Shown piece by piece: positions 46,297 through 58,195 of a stretch of DNA of 64,000 nucleotides (position 1 is its first letter; each line of letters begins with the position of its first letter). The notes under the pieces were generated by a model that searched no databases, was not told the origin of the DNA, and was given only the letters and a program-made list of their open reading frames with translations. The stretch is from Chinchilla lanigera (lineage: Eukaryota > Chordata > Mammalia > Rodentia > Chinchillidae): assembly GCF_000276665.1 (NCBI RefSeq), contig NW_004955434.1, positions 20,743,562 through 20,807,561 on the forward strand, read 5' to 3'. Made by a program: the position numbers and the translations under genes.

Positions 46297-47734
46297 AGGT
46301 CTGCAGAAGCACTGACTAAGCCACACCGGACGAGTGGAAGCTGGAAGACTCCCAGACTGGTTCTCGCTGACCCCATCCCTAGACCTCTGAGTTAAGCCTA
46401 TAATACTATTTGAATAGTGCCAGATCCTTAAAACCTCTCCACTCATCTCTTTTCTGCAGAGCAGTGGTGTTTTCTTTCACATTTCCTCTTTATTCTATAA
46501 TGTCTTCAGTTTTTTACTCCATCAATCTTTTTGTTGATTTCATGGTCAGAGTTTAAAAAAAATTGTGTAACCATGAACATTTAAAAATAGTAAAAATACA
46601 TAGCACTCCACCCCTAGATACCACATTCACAGAACCGAAATAAACTATTTCACTAAATAACACCATGATATGTAGGATATTCTCCAATATTGTATTTTTG
46701 TGCCATTTTTCATATTTGATTTCATCCTAACGATTCTCTTCTGAGGATCACTAACTTGTTTTCATAAGCCAAAATGTGGCCACCTCCTATTTAATAAAAT
46801 AATATTCTACAACAAAAGTTGAATTTGTTTAGCTTGAATAACTCTATAGTAGAATGTCTCATTTTAAAACATCAAATAGAACAAAACCTTCTCCGTGAAC
46901 TTATCCTGAACTCTGTCCTCTGGTTCAGGGATTGGGAATTTCCTGCTGACAGACCACATCCCTGCCCTTGGCTAAGCTGATATCTGAGGGAAAGTACTAA
47001 ATGAACATCCAATGTGCCTCTGGTTGCAAAAGTGCACAAACCCCATAAAAATCCTGCTTTTATGATAGAGGACAGTTCCGTAATGCTTCAGTTTCTAAAA
47101 CTAAAAATATCTTCTGTGTTATTTTGTATTTAACTTCTTCCTTTATATAACTTTGCACCATGTAAGTGTGGCATCAAATATTCATTTGAAAATCATATAG
47201 TGAAACTTAGGAACATATATCCCCAACAATGTTGAAAGTGGTTTTTATATTTGTAGGCCATCTCTAAATAACCCAGCTAAGCCTCTAAAACAAGAACAAA
47301 TTGTGCAAATTCTGCTGCAGCTAAAACATGACAGTTTTTCTGCAGGAAGTGCACTTTGATTTTAACTTAAAGTCCCAGGAATTAAAATCTCCCTCAAGAG
47401 GAGAAACCAGAACTCTCCTACGGGTGCGTGCAAAACAGTTAAAAGAGGAAACAACCCCACTGGGAGCAGATGTAGGACCCTAGGGAAGCTCTGGAACCAG
47501 ATCTGGACAGTGGTGTGTATTGGAACACATATTGAGTCTTGGCTGTGTTCTTATCCCCTAGGAAGGAAGCTGCTGGGTCAAGCATGTTGTCACCAGGAGA
47601 CAAGGATTTACTCCTGGTCCCGGTGGGAGAAGATTGCTTTGGGATGATTGGGTAGCAATTGCAGAGGCTGAAGGAAGATTGATATGTTTGAGAAAAAATA
47701 GAAGACTTACATCTGCACATTACTTTATAGTTCA
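46297..47734. other. Unique AT-rich sequence
   Basis: No repeat recognised with confidence. Short frames only. Confidence 0.4.
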
Positions 47735-47960
47735 CAAATCACTGTCCGATACATTATTTTAAGATTCTTCATTAACTGTGGTGGTGGTTGGACCAGATAT
47801 CATTTTCTCCATATGCCAGTAAGAAAGCTGAGACTCAGAGAAGCGCTGCTGAAGCTCAAGTGAAAATGCTGGTGAGTGTCAGAGACGGAACTGCGTGCGT
47901 GGTCCTCAAACTCTGTAGCTACTTTCCCTTCTGCCGTACTCTCTTTGCTTCAGCTCCTAA
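47735..47960 (-). repeat. MIR SINE, antisense
   Basis: Contains 'attctccatatgcc'-like MIR core text, 'aagaaagctgagactcagag' (gaggaaactgaggctcagag), 'aagcgctgctgaagctcaag' and 'gtcagagacggaactgcgtg'. Confidence 0.65.
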
Positions 47961-48614
47961 CTCTAGACATAAGGAGGACTTGGACTTGTATAAATACTGA
48001 AGTGATGAAAAGTGTAGGAAAAAGAAGCCCATAATTTGATAATTTTCTGTCGATGCCCAGCCTGGATTGTGAAACTGAACTTTCAGACACATGGAACAAT
48101 TTTATACTCAGAGATCAAAAGCCCAGAATTTTTGGTGGAGAGGCTCTTCTGTGGGATTTTTTGTTCCCATCTATTCCATGTTTATTCAAATTCATGCACA
48201 GTAGCACGTGGCCGTCCTTCTGGGTGCCAGCCTGCCATTCCCCTTTACAACGCTCAGTACATTCCCCAAGTTCTAGCAATCTCCCCAGCAAGACTGCAGC
48301 CTCCCTCCCTGCTGCCTGTTCTGCCCTATGGTGGTAAATACTTTCGAGCTGCCTCAATTTTATACCCTAAATGTCTATGAACAAGTTAACTCCTACTAAG
48401 AACTAAGATTTCTGAGGTCAAGTACCATACCTTTCCACTATCACAGGAGGGCAATGTGGGTCAAAGCCACTGGATCCAGCCTTCCCCCCTCAAAAGGCCT
48501 GGCATAACATCATTACCCACTGCAAAATTATACACTGAACCACAGGGATACACTCAGAGAACCAAAAGTTGCTCATCATGTAACTGTCAAACTATATACT
48601 TTTTTTTAGGCCTC
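47961..48614. other. Unique sequence
   Basis: C/T-rich in 48200-48330 with overlapping frames of 80-114 codons. Not recognised. Confidence 0.35.
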
Positions 48615-48780
48615 CAGCCGTGGTGGCAAACCACTGGCATGTGTGCCTTCGTGAGCACCCAGGGCCCTCCCTGTCAGCACTCGATACTCAGGTTCAGTGG
48701 TAGTGTGGGCACCTTGTGGTAAATAAGGGGGTTGGGGCTGCAGTTCGGGCACTTTTTCTCCGAAAGGTTCACCATCACTG
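48615..48780. mobile_element. hAT-like nonautonomous DNA transposon
   Basis: The right end CGAAAGGTTCACCATCACTG is the inverted counterpart of the left end CAGCCGTGGTGGCAAACCAC with several mismatches. CAG/CTG ends of this kind, and the interior phrase 'gcagttcgggcac', are typical of short nonautonomous hAT elements. No clear 8-bp target duplication was found, so the boundaries are tentative. Confidence 0.5.
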
Positions 48781-49148
48781 GCTTATAGAGTGCTATAAAT
48801 TATGTTTTCATATCTTGTCTAATTATGCTAAAATTAACATAATCAAGTTGTATTTTTGCATTGAAATCCTTCATTTATGATATTTAAGCATTAAAACGTG
48901 CCTCAATTTTCACAATATTCATTTCTTATTCAGTTTTTTTACAAGCATTTCAATGTTTTTTTATTGAAGAAAAATACCATAATGTGTTCACTTAATCAGT
49001 GTCCATTCATTGAATTAGACAGCATATTTATGCTCTGGAGTGCTAGGCACCTTGTAATACATGACTTTAAAGTACGTCGCCTAAGCTTTATTGAAAAACA
49101 ACAGTAGGAAAGTGGACTGTTTAATGCGGGATTGGGAGTGTCTGTACA
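48781..49148. other. Unique AT-rich sequence
   Basis: Nothing recognised. Confidence 0.4.
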
Positions 49149-49605
49149 GTGGTCCTACCTCATCTTCAAGGGATATATTCTAAGACCGTCTATATACTGT
49201 GCTTTTTCCTACTGAACATAGCTATGATAAAGTTTAATTTATGAATTAGGCATAGAAGACATTAACAACAGCTAGTTAAAAAGAGCGAATAGACCCACAC
49301 AATGAAATAAAATTGCCAGCATCATTACTCTTGTCCTTTGGGGCCATTATTAAGTACAGGTTACTTAGTACAAGGCATGCTATAAAAGGACGGTCGATCT
49401 GACAACCTAGAGGGCTATTCAATGCCTGGTCGGTAGGGAGTATGCAGTGTGGATACAGTGGGTGAAGGATGATTCATGACTGTGATTTGCTTGAGACGTC
49501 ATCATGGTGCTCAGAAAGGCGTGCAATTTTAAATTTACAAATTGTTTATTTATGTGATTTTCCATTTAATATTTTGAAACCTTAGTTGACTATAGGCCAC
49601 TAAAA
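49149..49605 (+). mobile_element. Tigger-type DNA transposon remnant
   Basis: Landmarks of a nonautonomous Tc1/mariner-Tigger element in order: 'agtggtcctacctcatcttc', 'agctatgataaagtttaatt', 'tatgaattaggcatagaaga', 'acattaacaaca', 'gaaggatgattcatgactgt', 'ttatttatgtgattttccat' and 'ttaatattttgaaaccttag'. The far end is decayed. Confidence 0.75.
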
Positions 49606-49679
49606 CCAACCTGTCTTGAAATTCAGTTTCATTGATTGCTTATCTTTTTTTCTCTTTAAAAGAAAAAGAATAAGCATTG

Positions 49680-49826
49680 CAGCCTGGCATGGTGGCACAC
49701 ACCTGTAATCCCAGCACTCAGGAGGCTGAAGGAGGAGGATTGCTGTGAAGTGAGGGCAGTCTGGGGTGCAAAGTGAGTTCAAAGCCAGCCTGAACTACAT
49801 AGCAAGATCCTGTCTTAAAAAAAAAA
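49680..49826 (+). mobile_element. B1 SINE
   Basis: AGCCTGGCATGGTGGCACAC start, 'gtaatcccagcactcaggag', the two halves of the 29-bp duplication ('gtctggggtgcaaagtgagt', 'agccagcctgaactacatag'), and an 11-base A tail. Flanks 'aagcattgcag' and 'aagcactgtag' look like a target-site duplication with two differences. Confidence 0.92.
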
Positions 49827-50499
49827 AGCACTGTAGTTCCTCCTTATTTACAATTTCTTATTGAGCATTGAAAATATATGTTGCATGCCCTGCTTTTGTC
49901 TTTTAATTTTTGTGTCTAGTTCCTCACAGAGTAACCACAAATATCGTCTAATGAGTGAATAAATGTAGGACACACAGATCACAGCAGTCTGACGTTGGCG
50001 AGATGCAAGGGTAGGTGCAGGAATAAAGAAATATTAATAATAATTTATACCCTCTACTTTTCTGACATTTCCATGCAATGAGACCACGATTTTACCTCCT
50101 GAACTAATGTTTCATGGGTGCCCTGCTTAAATTCCCGTCATGTCAGGTTCTTAAACTTGGATAAGCCGTAGTATAGGTTGTTTCGTAAATTTATTTATGA
50201 TTAGCTTGTGTTGACCAGCCAAAAGCAAAAGATCCATAGGAGAAAAACATTTTACCTATTGCTTTTGTCAAACAACCGGATTCATATTGCCGGTCTTAGG
50301 GAACCGGGATTTCCTAGGTCCTGAGTACAATTTCAAACATCACTGTACTCATTCTGTACAATTTTGTCTTTGCAGCCATACGCACAGTTGCCGTACAAAT
50401 ACATATGCAAAGTGCTGCTAGTCCTTTCAAAATGAATACCTTAAAATTATGCATTTCCTGTAATATTCTAGTTAGAGCTCGAGGTTTCTTTAACCAAAG
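49827..50499. other. Unique noncoding sequence
   Basis: Nothing recognised. Confidence 0.4.
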
Positions 50500-50509
50500 G
50501 TAACTTCCG

Positions 50510-51270
50510 TGCTAGAACAAGGGTCAGCTTTTTGGCGTGGGCGATCCGGTCAGCCAGCGCTGACGCTAGGGAAGACGCGTGCAACACCCCACATCTTCGC
50601 GCCAGGCGTGATACTCCAAGATCTGGGGAGGAATCTGCAGTCCATATTTTAAATTCGCCTTTTTAGTAGAATGTGCGTTTCATGCTTTCTGCAGTTGGTC
50701 TGTTACTCATAGTGGAATTTTTTACACTATGATGATGACATTTTAAAGCACCCACCGCGCTTGCCTTTAAATCGTAAGAACTTGACCCCTGCACACTCTG
50801 GCAGGAACTCTCCAGTGTGCGGCAGAGGGCAGCAGGAAGAGAAACCGCGCCCCGGCCTCGGCACGCCTCAGAGAGACTGCTGCACCGGCCACAGTCTCAC
50901 TCTCCGCATGTACAGGCTCAGGGTCTCGCGACTTTGGAGCAGCGATGGCCAGGGGCGTTGTCAGGAGCTGAATGGGAGCTGGCTACTTTCAAATTAACAA
51001 ATCAAGCCAACAAACCAACGGAACGGAGCAAAACAAAACAAACGCAGCAAAACCCAAACCCCTTGCTGCGCCTGGCTGACAAGCCCGTGACTTGCACAGT
51101 GCCGGCGCCCCCTAGTGGTGCAGTGTTGCTGCGAGGGCTTTTGCTGTCCGCTGGGACTCAGGAGCAGACGCCCTTTGCGATGTCTCTGCAGGGACTGGGG
51201 GGCGGTCGGGGTGGCACACGCGGACCCCAGGGGCGGGGCAAGGCAGCATCTGAGCCTGAAGAAGTGTGAG
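50510..51270. promoter_or_regulatory. CpG-rich, promoter-like block
   Basis: CpG-dense sub-blocks (50530-50610, 50750-50960 and 51100-51250) sit within AT-rich DNA. There is an Sp1 box GGGGCGGGGC at 51230-51239, a G-rich tract near 51190-51210 and a perfect CTCF core at 51105-51118. A 150-codon frame (50817-51269) and an overlapping 78-codon frame have no recognisable product. This looks like a modest CpG island, possibly with an unannotated promoter or an insulator. Neither can be shown from sequence alone. Confidence 0.45.
51105..51118 (-). promoter_or_regulatory. CTCF-binding motif, reverse orientation
   Basis: The minus strand reads CCACTAGGGGGCGC, matching the CTCF core CCASYAGRKGGCRS at all positions. 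Convergent with the forward motif at 23662-23675. Confidence 0.68.
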
Positions 51271-51507
51271 TTTTAAAGATGCATTTATCTGACATACTTC
51301 AATGATGTCAAAGTCAGCTCTTACTAATCTATGAGCTAATTTTTCACAGTCAAGTTATTACTTGTACTTACTTCTTCTAACAGCTGTGTTCTGTTCTGTC
51401 CACCCATCAACGCAGAATCTTACCGACAGAGATATTAAAATTTCTGATCCCTAATGAAACAGAATGATAAGCATGATTTTTGCTACATGTTGTAATATAC
51501 ATTCCAG

Positions 51508-51742
51508 AGTCAGTACAACTTTTTTTTATTTAGCTTATTTGAAATTACGGAGGGCGTTTATTTTTTAGGAGGTACAGTCTCTAATATGCTGATAGCAATG
51601 ACAATCTTTAGAGAAATTTGGAGGAGTCAGTACAACTTTTTTTTTATTTAGCTTATTTGAAATTACGGAGGGCGTTTATTTTTTAGGAGGTACAGTCTCT
51701 AATATGCTGATAGCAATGACAGTCTTTAGAGCAATTTGGAGG
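51508..51742. repeat. Near-identical tandem duplication, 117 bp
   Basis: Copy 1 (51508-51624) and copy 2 (51625-51742) start AGTCAGTACAAC and end TTTGGAGG. They differ by one T in a poly-T run and two substitutions, so the duplication is evolutionarily recent or is an assembly artefact. Not a known transposon. Confidence 0.9.
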
Positions 51743-52678
51743 CTACACACAGTGTTTTCTGACGCTGTGGAAATGTGGAACATTTTAAGGAAAAGCATCA
51801 AAACTGATGTTAGAGCCACTTTCGATACCTAACAGCAATGCCAACAAGACGCTGTTAAAATAAAAGACGCACAGGAACGCTTAGGCGATGTAATTAAGGA
51901 TTCACAAAGAATGACAACAAAGGCTTTGCAGAAAGCAGTTTGGAATGCATGCTATCTGTGGTCATTCGGTGTGATTATTATTGCTACTAGGTTTGCAAAA
52001 GTCTTATTTTATAAAACTCCAAAATTATAAATGCATGATAACTTCATTTGATAAAGGACTTAGAAATACTTTTACATACTTTTGAGAAAATTTTACCAAA
52101 CGAAAGAAATTGGGAAGCAACACAACAAAAATGAGATTTCAATAAATGTCAGCGAAGACTATAAATGAGATTTATGGACATGTAACTTTGAAACTAATTC
52201 ATATAAACATCATTTTCTGCCCACCCTAAATCAGACAGTAGTTTTTAGTGAAGGGAAATTTTAACAAATTGAGCTGTATCCTGCTGTTTTTTATTTTCAT
52301 TACAATAGCCTTGAAAAATTCAAGCATATATGCTGTTAGGGTCTAACCACTGCTTTAAGAGATCGTAGAAATTGTATAGGAGATGGAAGTTTGAATGATG
52401 AAATTAGAGTATTGTTATATGTTCTGAGAACAGTGATTTCATGCATGCGATTCTATGCAAAATGATATACAAAAAGTAAAAGTCAAATAATACATAAAGT
52501 AAATGACTTTTTGTGCATTTGTTTCACTTACAAGTTTTGTTGACAATTTCAATAGCTATTATCTCAACAAAAAGTTTATAAAATTGAAATCAATAGAAAA
52601 ATTTAAGAACTACAATGATTCAAAAAAGATTACCTAGTTTAGCATTATTATCAATATAAGAAAAATTATGTGAAAATC
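51743..52678. other. Unique AT-rich sequence
   Basis: Nothing recognised. Confidence 0.45.
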
Positions 52679-52880
52679 TTAAATATTTTAAATGTTATAA
52701 TTATTTACCAAATATTATAATTTACCAAATGTTATAATTGTTTACCAAATAATTGTAACTTAATTACAATTATTTACCAAATATTATAATTATAACCAAA
52801 TGTTATAAGTATAACATTTACCAAATGTTATAATTATTTACCAAATTTTAAATATTTTAAATGTTATAATTATTTACCAA
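52679..52880. repeat. AT-rich minisatellite
   Basis: About eight imperfect copies of a roughly 18-25 bp unit based on TTACCAAATGTTATAATTA. The array begins and ends with the same 'ttttaaatgttataattatt' phrase (52688 and 52856), pointing to higher-order duplication. Confidence 0.85.
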
Positions 52881-54600
52881 AGTAAGCCAAGGAAAATTAA
52901 ATTTTATGGAATAAAGCTATAATACTGTTATATGTAGTCTTATGACTCAACTAAATATTGCTGGCCTATCAAAAGAACCCCCGGTACACACAGTAATAAG
53001 GCCAGTCATCTTTGATGTCCTGTTGATTAGCAATCATAAGAAAACGTACCTTTACGCCTCTGTAATTTTGTTTCCATGCAGGAATCCTTATCAAGGTGGG
53101 AAGTAAAGTAACTGATTTAATGATTTATTAGTAGGGCTCGTCTCCTTTTCCTTGTTTACGTTTGTGGCATGAGGGATCCTGTGTGCCCCTCGCCCCTGCT
53201 CTTGCGGGTGTGAGGGCTCGTCTCAGAGGAAGTATCTGGGAGCAAGGCCAAGGCGCAGCGCCAGCTCAGACTGTCCCCACAGAGAGCTGAGGCTCTGCCT
53301 TCACTTTGGACAGGGCAGCAACGAGGCAGATGTAGCATGTCGTTTCTGTCAACTGACCACATGTTCTGAGTTTGTGCGTCCTCTTATTCCCAATTAAGAG
53401 TTAATCATAAATGAAGAGCAAAGTAAAAGATAATAGGAAGTGAGTAGATCTTTTTCAAATGGGAAGACGATCAAGAGATGGAGGGAAGGGAGAGAGAGGA
53501 AAGGAAGAGGAGTGAAGAAGCATTGTGATCCGTTATGCACATCTCCCAGCTGCCCGCAGGGAATGTAATCACTGTGCAATCCGAACATGTGCTAATAAAA
53601 AGATCAAAACTGGAAAAGAAAGAAAGATTCATCGTGAGAACTGGGGCAGGACCTCCATCCTTCATAAATACTAAGAAAGGTGCTGTGACAAAATTCAGTG
53701 GTGAATCTTCTCCTCACACCACCACTCCTGGAAAATTAAACCAGTTTGTACTGAAGTGTATTTTCCCCACCCGCTCAGCTGATTGCTTGAGCCAAGCTGT
53801 TTCTATTCTTAATAAAAGGATCATCACTGCAGCTACATCCAGTGATGATAATTAAATAATAGACGTGTGCTAAGTGAAAAAAAAAAAGAGTACTGACTTC
53901 TACTGTTCCATCTCAAGACTGTTTAAGCCACTTCCACACCAGGTGTGTCCTGTTTTGTACAAACAGTTTGCCTTTAAACTGAGATTTAAATCGAGCATGA
54001 GGCGTAGTGCTACAGTATTTCTTTTTAAGCAGTGTGCAGGTAAGGCGGGGAGGAGAAACTGCCACGCTACAGCTGTAGATGAAGCAGCTTTTATCATGAC
54101 TAGTTCTTTTACACTCGCATTGGATTTCTCTAAAAGAAACACGTGTGAAAGAGAACTAGCAGAAGAATTTAACACAGGCATGAGAAGAGCCGACACCACA
54201 CGGGTGAGATTGGCAGCAGCATCGGCTCCCTTTGACAGGTAAGCCCCCGAGGCCAAGGTGGGGTAGCCAGGATGAGTTTTTACAGGGCGGATTGCAGCAC
54301 GAAGCAGAGACACGCCACTCACCGCTTTCCGCGCTAATCCGTCATGCCCTCCTTTCCTCCTTCCAGGATGACAAGTGCTCTGTAATTCTCTTTGCCTTTA
54401 GCCTTTTTTCCACTTCCTCATTTGCTTTCAGACCTCACCAAATGGAACAGTTATTGCTGGTGCTACACAGAGCAGTGTGACCAGATGTAAATTTATCTCT
54501 ATCTAGTCTGAGAGTCGCTGTGTTTCTTAGGTGTGAGGATTAGGATTTTTTCTTTAGTTCTGGAGAATTCTCCTCCACATGTGTTCAGAGACGGCCCTCC
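52881..54600. other. Unique sequence, with ORF followed by A-tract
   Basis: A 106-codon frame at 53535-53855 ends 22 bases before a 13-A run at 53877-53889, superficially like a processed transcript end. No upstream exon join, target-site duplication or recognisable protein was found. A second frame, 53874-54242, is overlapped by a 140-codon minus-strand frame, and neither is recognised. Confidence 0.35.
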
Positions 54601-54609
54601 TTTCTATTC

Positions 54610-57095
54610 TTGAACTCCTGTTAGATGTACATGGAAACGTTGATCCTTCACACATTTTAACCTAGTTTCCCTTCTTACCTCTGCATTGCAGAAAGTTGAA
54701 CACTTACCGCACTTGTTTTTAGGCTGATCATTTACTGTTTTTAATGTAAAAGTGTGTCTGCGGATTTCCTTTAAAATATTCTTTTACTATCCACTTTGAC
54801 ATAGAATACTTTTATGATTCAGTTCTAAATATTTAATAATACCCATGATAATTTCTTATTTAGAACTGTGTTCATAAATTTCTGGACATAGGTTATCTTA
54901 CAGTTACTGGTCTAATATGTGTTAATTTATGCCTATTTTCCAGCTGTCGCTCTAGTGTTATAGCTGTCTATGTCTTTAAATTAATGCTATCTTATTGCTG
55001 TTGGGGGTTTTCATATGTATATATTTGTGCTTTTATTTTCGTCTGCTTATCAGTTTAAAATTTCAGGTTATGTTTGTTTAAATAGTTAAATTCTCTTTTG
55101 CCTTGAATTTTATTTTATTTCACATTAAAACAGCATTCTTTGATTTATTATTAAATAATTTTTATCCTTCCCCTTTCAATGATTTATTTGTTGTGTGTTA
55201 GATGTTTCATAGATATAGAACATAACTAATTTTGTTCTTGTTCTTTGTTTAATCCAGCCTGATAGATTTTTAATTAGTGCACTTATTTTATCATTATTGT
55301 CACTTTGATTAATATTTAATAATTTCTATTTTTTTCTGTCATTTTACATTGTTTCCATCTCTTCCTTTGAGTTAATTTTACTTCATTTATTGTCTTCCTT
55401 TAATAATTTAGAATTTATAAACCAAATTTGGGTGTGGCCTGTAAATAATTTCCAAAAAATAAGGTACTAAATTGCTCTAGGCTTCATTGAAAAGCAAAGA
55501 ACCTTTTGTTACTCAGATTGTTAATGTAGCTAGGAAGAAGCCTAGACTAAAGCAAAACTTTATTCATGGAAATTGTCATCATGAGGTCATAACTTTTATC
55601 ATTATTTCTCTTCAGATCATGTAAATCTTTTGCCTAGAATTTATAATCTCTTTTGCAGTTTTCTTTAAAATTACTTAAATATTTAAATTCCGTACATTAA
55701 TTGCTTCACCGACAAGGATGTTTGAAATACTCCAATACCACTCATCATCCCCCAGTTTGTTTGCTGTTCTGTCTCGGATTTTAGTCCTGTCTTAATTTTA
55801 TTTTTACCCCATGATTTAGTTGTTATTTGTTTTGTACACTCCAATCAGAGTTTAAATTTACTCATGAGCTCATCTTAACTTTTTCCTTCTTCTTCAACAC
55901 AAAATCTGGAATAATTTTCTTTCTTCTAGTAATAAATAGCTTAGATGTTCACTTATGGCATATGTTTGAGAAAGAAATACTTTCCATATTTGCCGGCCTG
56001 CAAAGGTCTTTTATTTATCCATACTCTTTTTTAAAAATTACTCTTGAGAAGTGGTTTTCCTTGGTGGAGAGTTCCAGGTTGGCAGTTCTTTGCTGTCCTC
56101 GCTCTCTAAGCATAGCTGCACGGTATTGCAGTTCCCATGTGCCTGTTAAAAATACACCTGGCCGTTTCATTTAGTTCCTTCGTAGATAATCAGTGTTTAC
56201 TCTGTCTGCCTTGAAATCTTCGGTTTGTTTTTAGTTTGGCCATTTTAGTGTGATGTAGCTCGATGTATGTTTCATTTTTGTTAATTCTCTCTGGGATTTA
56301 TTTATGAACTTCCTCAGTTAAAGGATTGATGTTTTTCAGTAATTGCCACAAATATATCTCAAAGCCTGCCTCTTTCCAGTGTATCTATTATCTCAAGAAT
56401 TGCGAATATATAGTCAGAACTCTTCATTTAATTTTCTCTATTTCTTTACCATCTTCTGTATCTCTTGCTGTTTTGGATTTAGCATGCATTTATGTCTACT
56501 CTGGTTCATTAAGAATCTAATGAGCTCTTTAACCTATAATCTGAGCTTTTAATTTAAATTATTAGACTTTTCATCTCTGGACGTTCAGTTTGGTTATTTT
56601 TCCAAACATGGTTGATTCTGTTACTTGATATTTTAAACAGTTTTATTTTATTTAATATAGTAATCATGCTTATTTCATGTTTTGAGTCTACGAATTTTAG
56701 CAAATGCAGTGTATCTGTCTTTAATTCCATAGTTGTTGTTTCTGCTGTTTCTTCCTTATGTTCCCTCATAGATGCAGTGATATCTTGCAATTGTGAGTTC
56801 ATTTTCTTTTGAAATTATTTGTGAGAAATATTTAAGGCCTGGATTTAAGGTGTATTTCTCCACAGAAGTTGTGTGTTTGCTTCTGCTGGGCATATGGGGG
56901 CATTCCTAACCTAGGACATTTTTGTATTAACTTGTTATAAACCACAAAGTTGTTGTGAATCCAAGCATACAAAAAGCTATGACTGGCATTTTCTTCTTTT
57001 CCCTACTCTTCTAGAGCACTGCCAGAGGCTGGAACATGCCCTTAGAAGTCAGCACTTTTTCCTTCTTCTGTTAAGCAAGTGGCCATTTGGGTTTT
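54610..57095 (-). repeat. Old antisense L1-like region
   Basis: Long T-rich stretch whose phrases fit the reverse complement of old L1M-type sequence: 'gtgtgatgtagctcgatgta', 'atttatgaacttcctcagtt', 'ctctggacgttcagtttggt' with TATTTTTC, and 'cattttcttttgaaattatt'. Heavily decayed; limits are approximate. The stretch 55429-55603 inside it recurs at 58196-58370. Confidence 0.45.
55429..55603. repeat. 175-bp dispersed segment, copy 1
   Basis: Same-orientation partner of 58196-58370. Shared blocks include 'aaattgctctaggcttcatt', 'gaaaagcaaag' and 'tattcatggaaatt' with 'tcatcatgaggtcataa'. Confidence 0.75.
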
Positions 57096-57097
57096 TC

Positions 57098-57502
57098 ATC
57101 CATTTGTGCTGTTGCTATAGGATACCACAACCTGTATAATTTATATAACACAAGAAACACATTTCTTACTGTTCTGGAAACCTAGAAATCCAAGATGGAG
57201 GTGCCCTAAATGAGGCAACCTAAATCCACGTCTCTTGTGGGTCCTCTGTCTGCTTGCAACATGGCTCCTTGAGTTTTGTGTCCTCTGGGGGGGAAATAAC
57301 TGTGTTCTCATGTGGCAAGAGGTGAAAGAACAACAAAAAAGGGCAACAAACTCCTCTATCAAGATGTTGTAAATAACATTAACCCATAACAATTGTACCA
57401 AACACCTCCCGAAAGGCTTTGTTTCTTAATACTGTTCAACTGAGAATTAAATTTACAGATGAATTTTAAAGAGGACAAAATCCATTCAAATCATCACATT
57501 CT
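57098..57502 (-). mobile_element. MLT1-like LTR, antisense
   Basis: Begins 'ctgttgctataggataccac' with 'aacctgtataatttatataa', 'cttactgttctggaaaccta' and 'gaaatccaagatggaggtgc', and ends 'ccattcaaatcatcaca'. This is the reversed end-to-start layout of an MLT1 LTR, solo. Confidence 0.72.
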
Positions 57503-58195
57503 TCTCCTGACCCCCAGCTTTTTGTCCTCGTATACAAAACACATTTACTCCATCCCAGTAGTCCCAGAAAGCCTTAATCCATTTCAGCATTCTCTTTAAA
57601 ATCTAAATCCAAAATCTCAAACATGAATTTGCTAAAGTGCTACCTAGGCCACAGTAGCCTGTCTTTCTTCTTATTGTTTATTTGAATATGGATCTTCTTA
57701 TTAAAATGTCCATTGCCGTAGGCAGGACTAAATTGCCGGCATGGTCATATTCTTACCACTGAATGTGGATATGACTGAGATTTTGCTACACTGATAATCT
57801 ATTAGCCTGCTTTTTGCATTTAGTAATTTGAAACTATTACCACATAAGTATTTTAACACATACATTCTGCAATTTTGGTAGTTTATAATTTATTTTTTAA
57901 TCTTTTATCAAATCTCCTACTTTTTTTGTTTTAAATAACTCATTATGAACATCTTCAACTATAAGGCTTTTCTAAGTTTCCTACTTTTTAAAGTATATAA
58001 AACTGTTCCTATAAAGTACTCATTACTGTATCTAAATTGCTCTGGGATAGGAAACCTGCTCATTAAATATGTTAGATGAAAATCTAAATGAAGTTAACAG
58101 GCTCTGAAGAAAGTTAAATCCATAGACATTGTGACATTTTGGCATTGCAAAACCTTTTGTGTTTTTTTTCCTGTTTTCAGAATGGCCCAGGTGGT
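57503..58195. other. Unique AT-rich sequence
   Basis: Nothing recognised. Confidence 0.4.

Noticed and set aside
50817..51269. 150-codon frame in the CpG-rich block
   Set aside because: GC-rich DNA lacks stops by composition; the product is low-complexity and unrecognised and there is no splice context. The block is kept as a regulatory candidate only.
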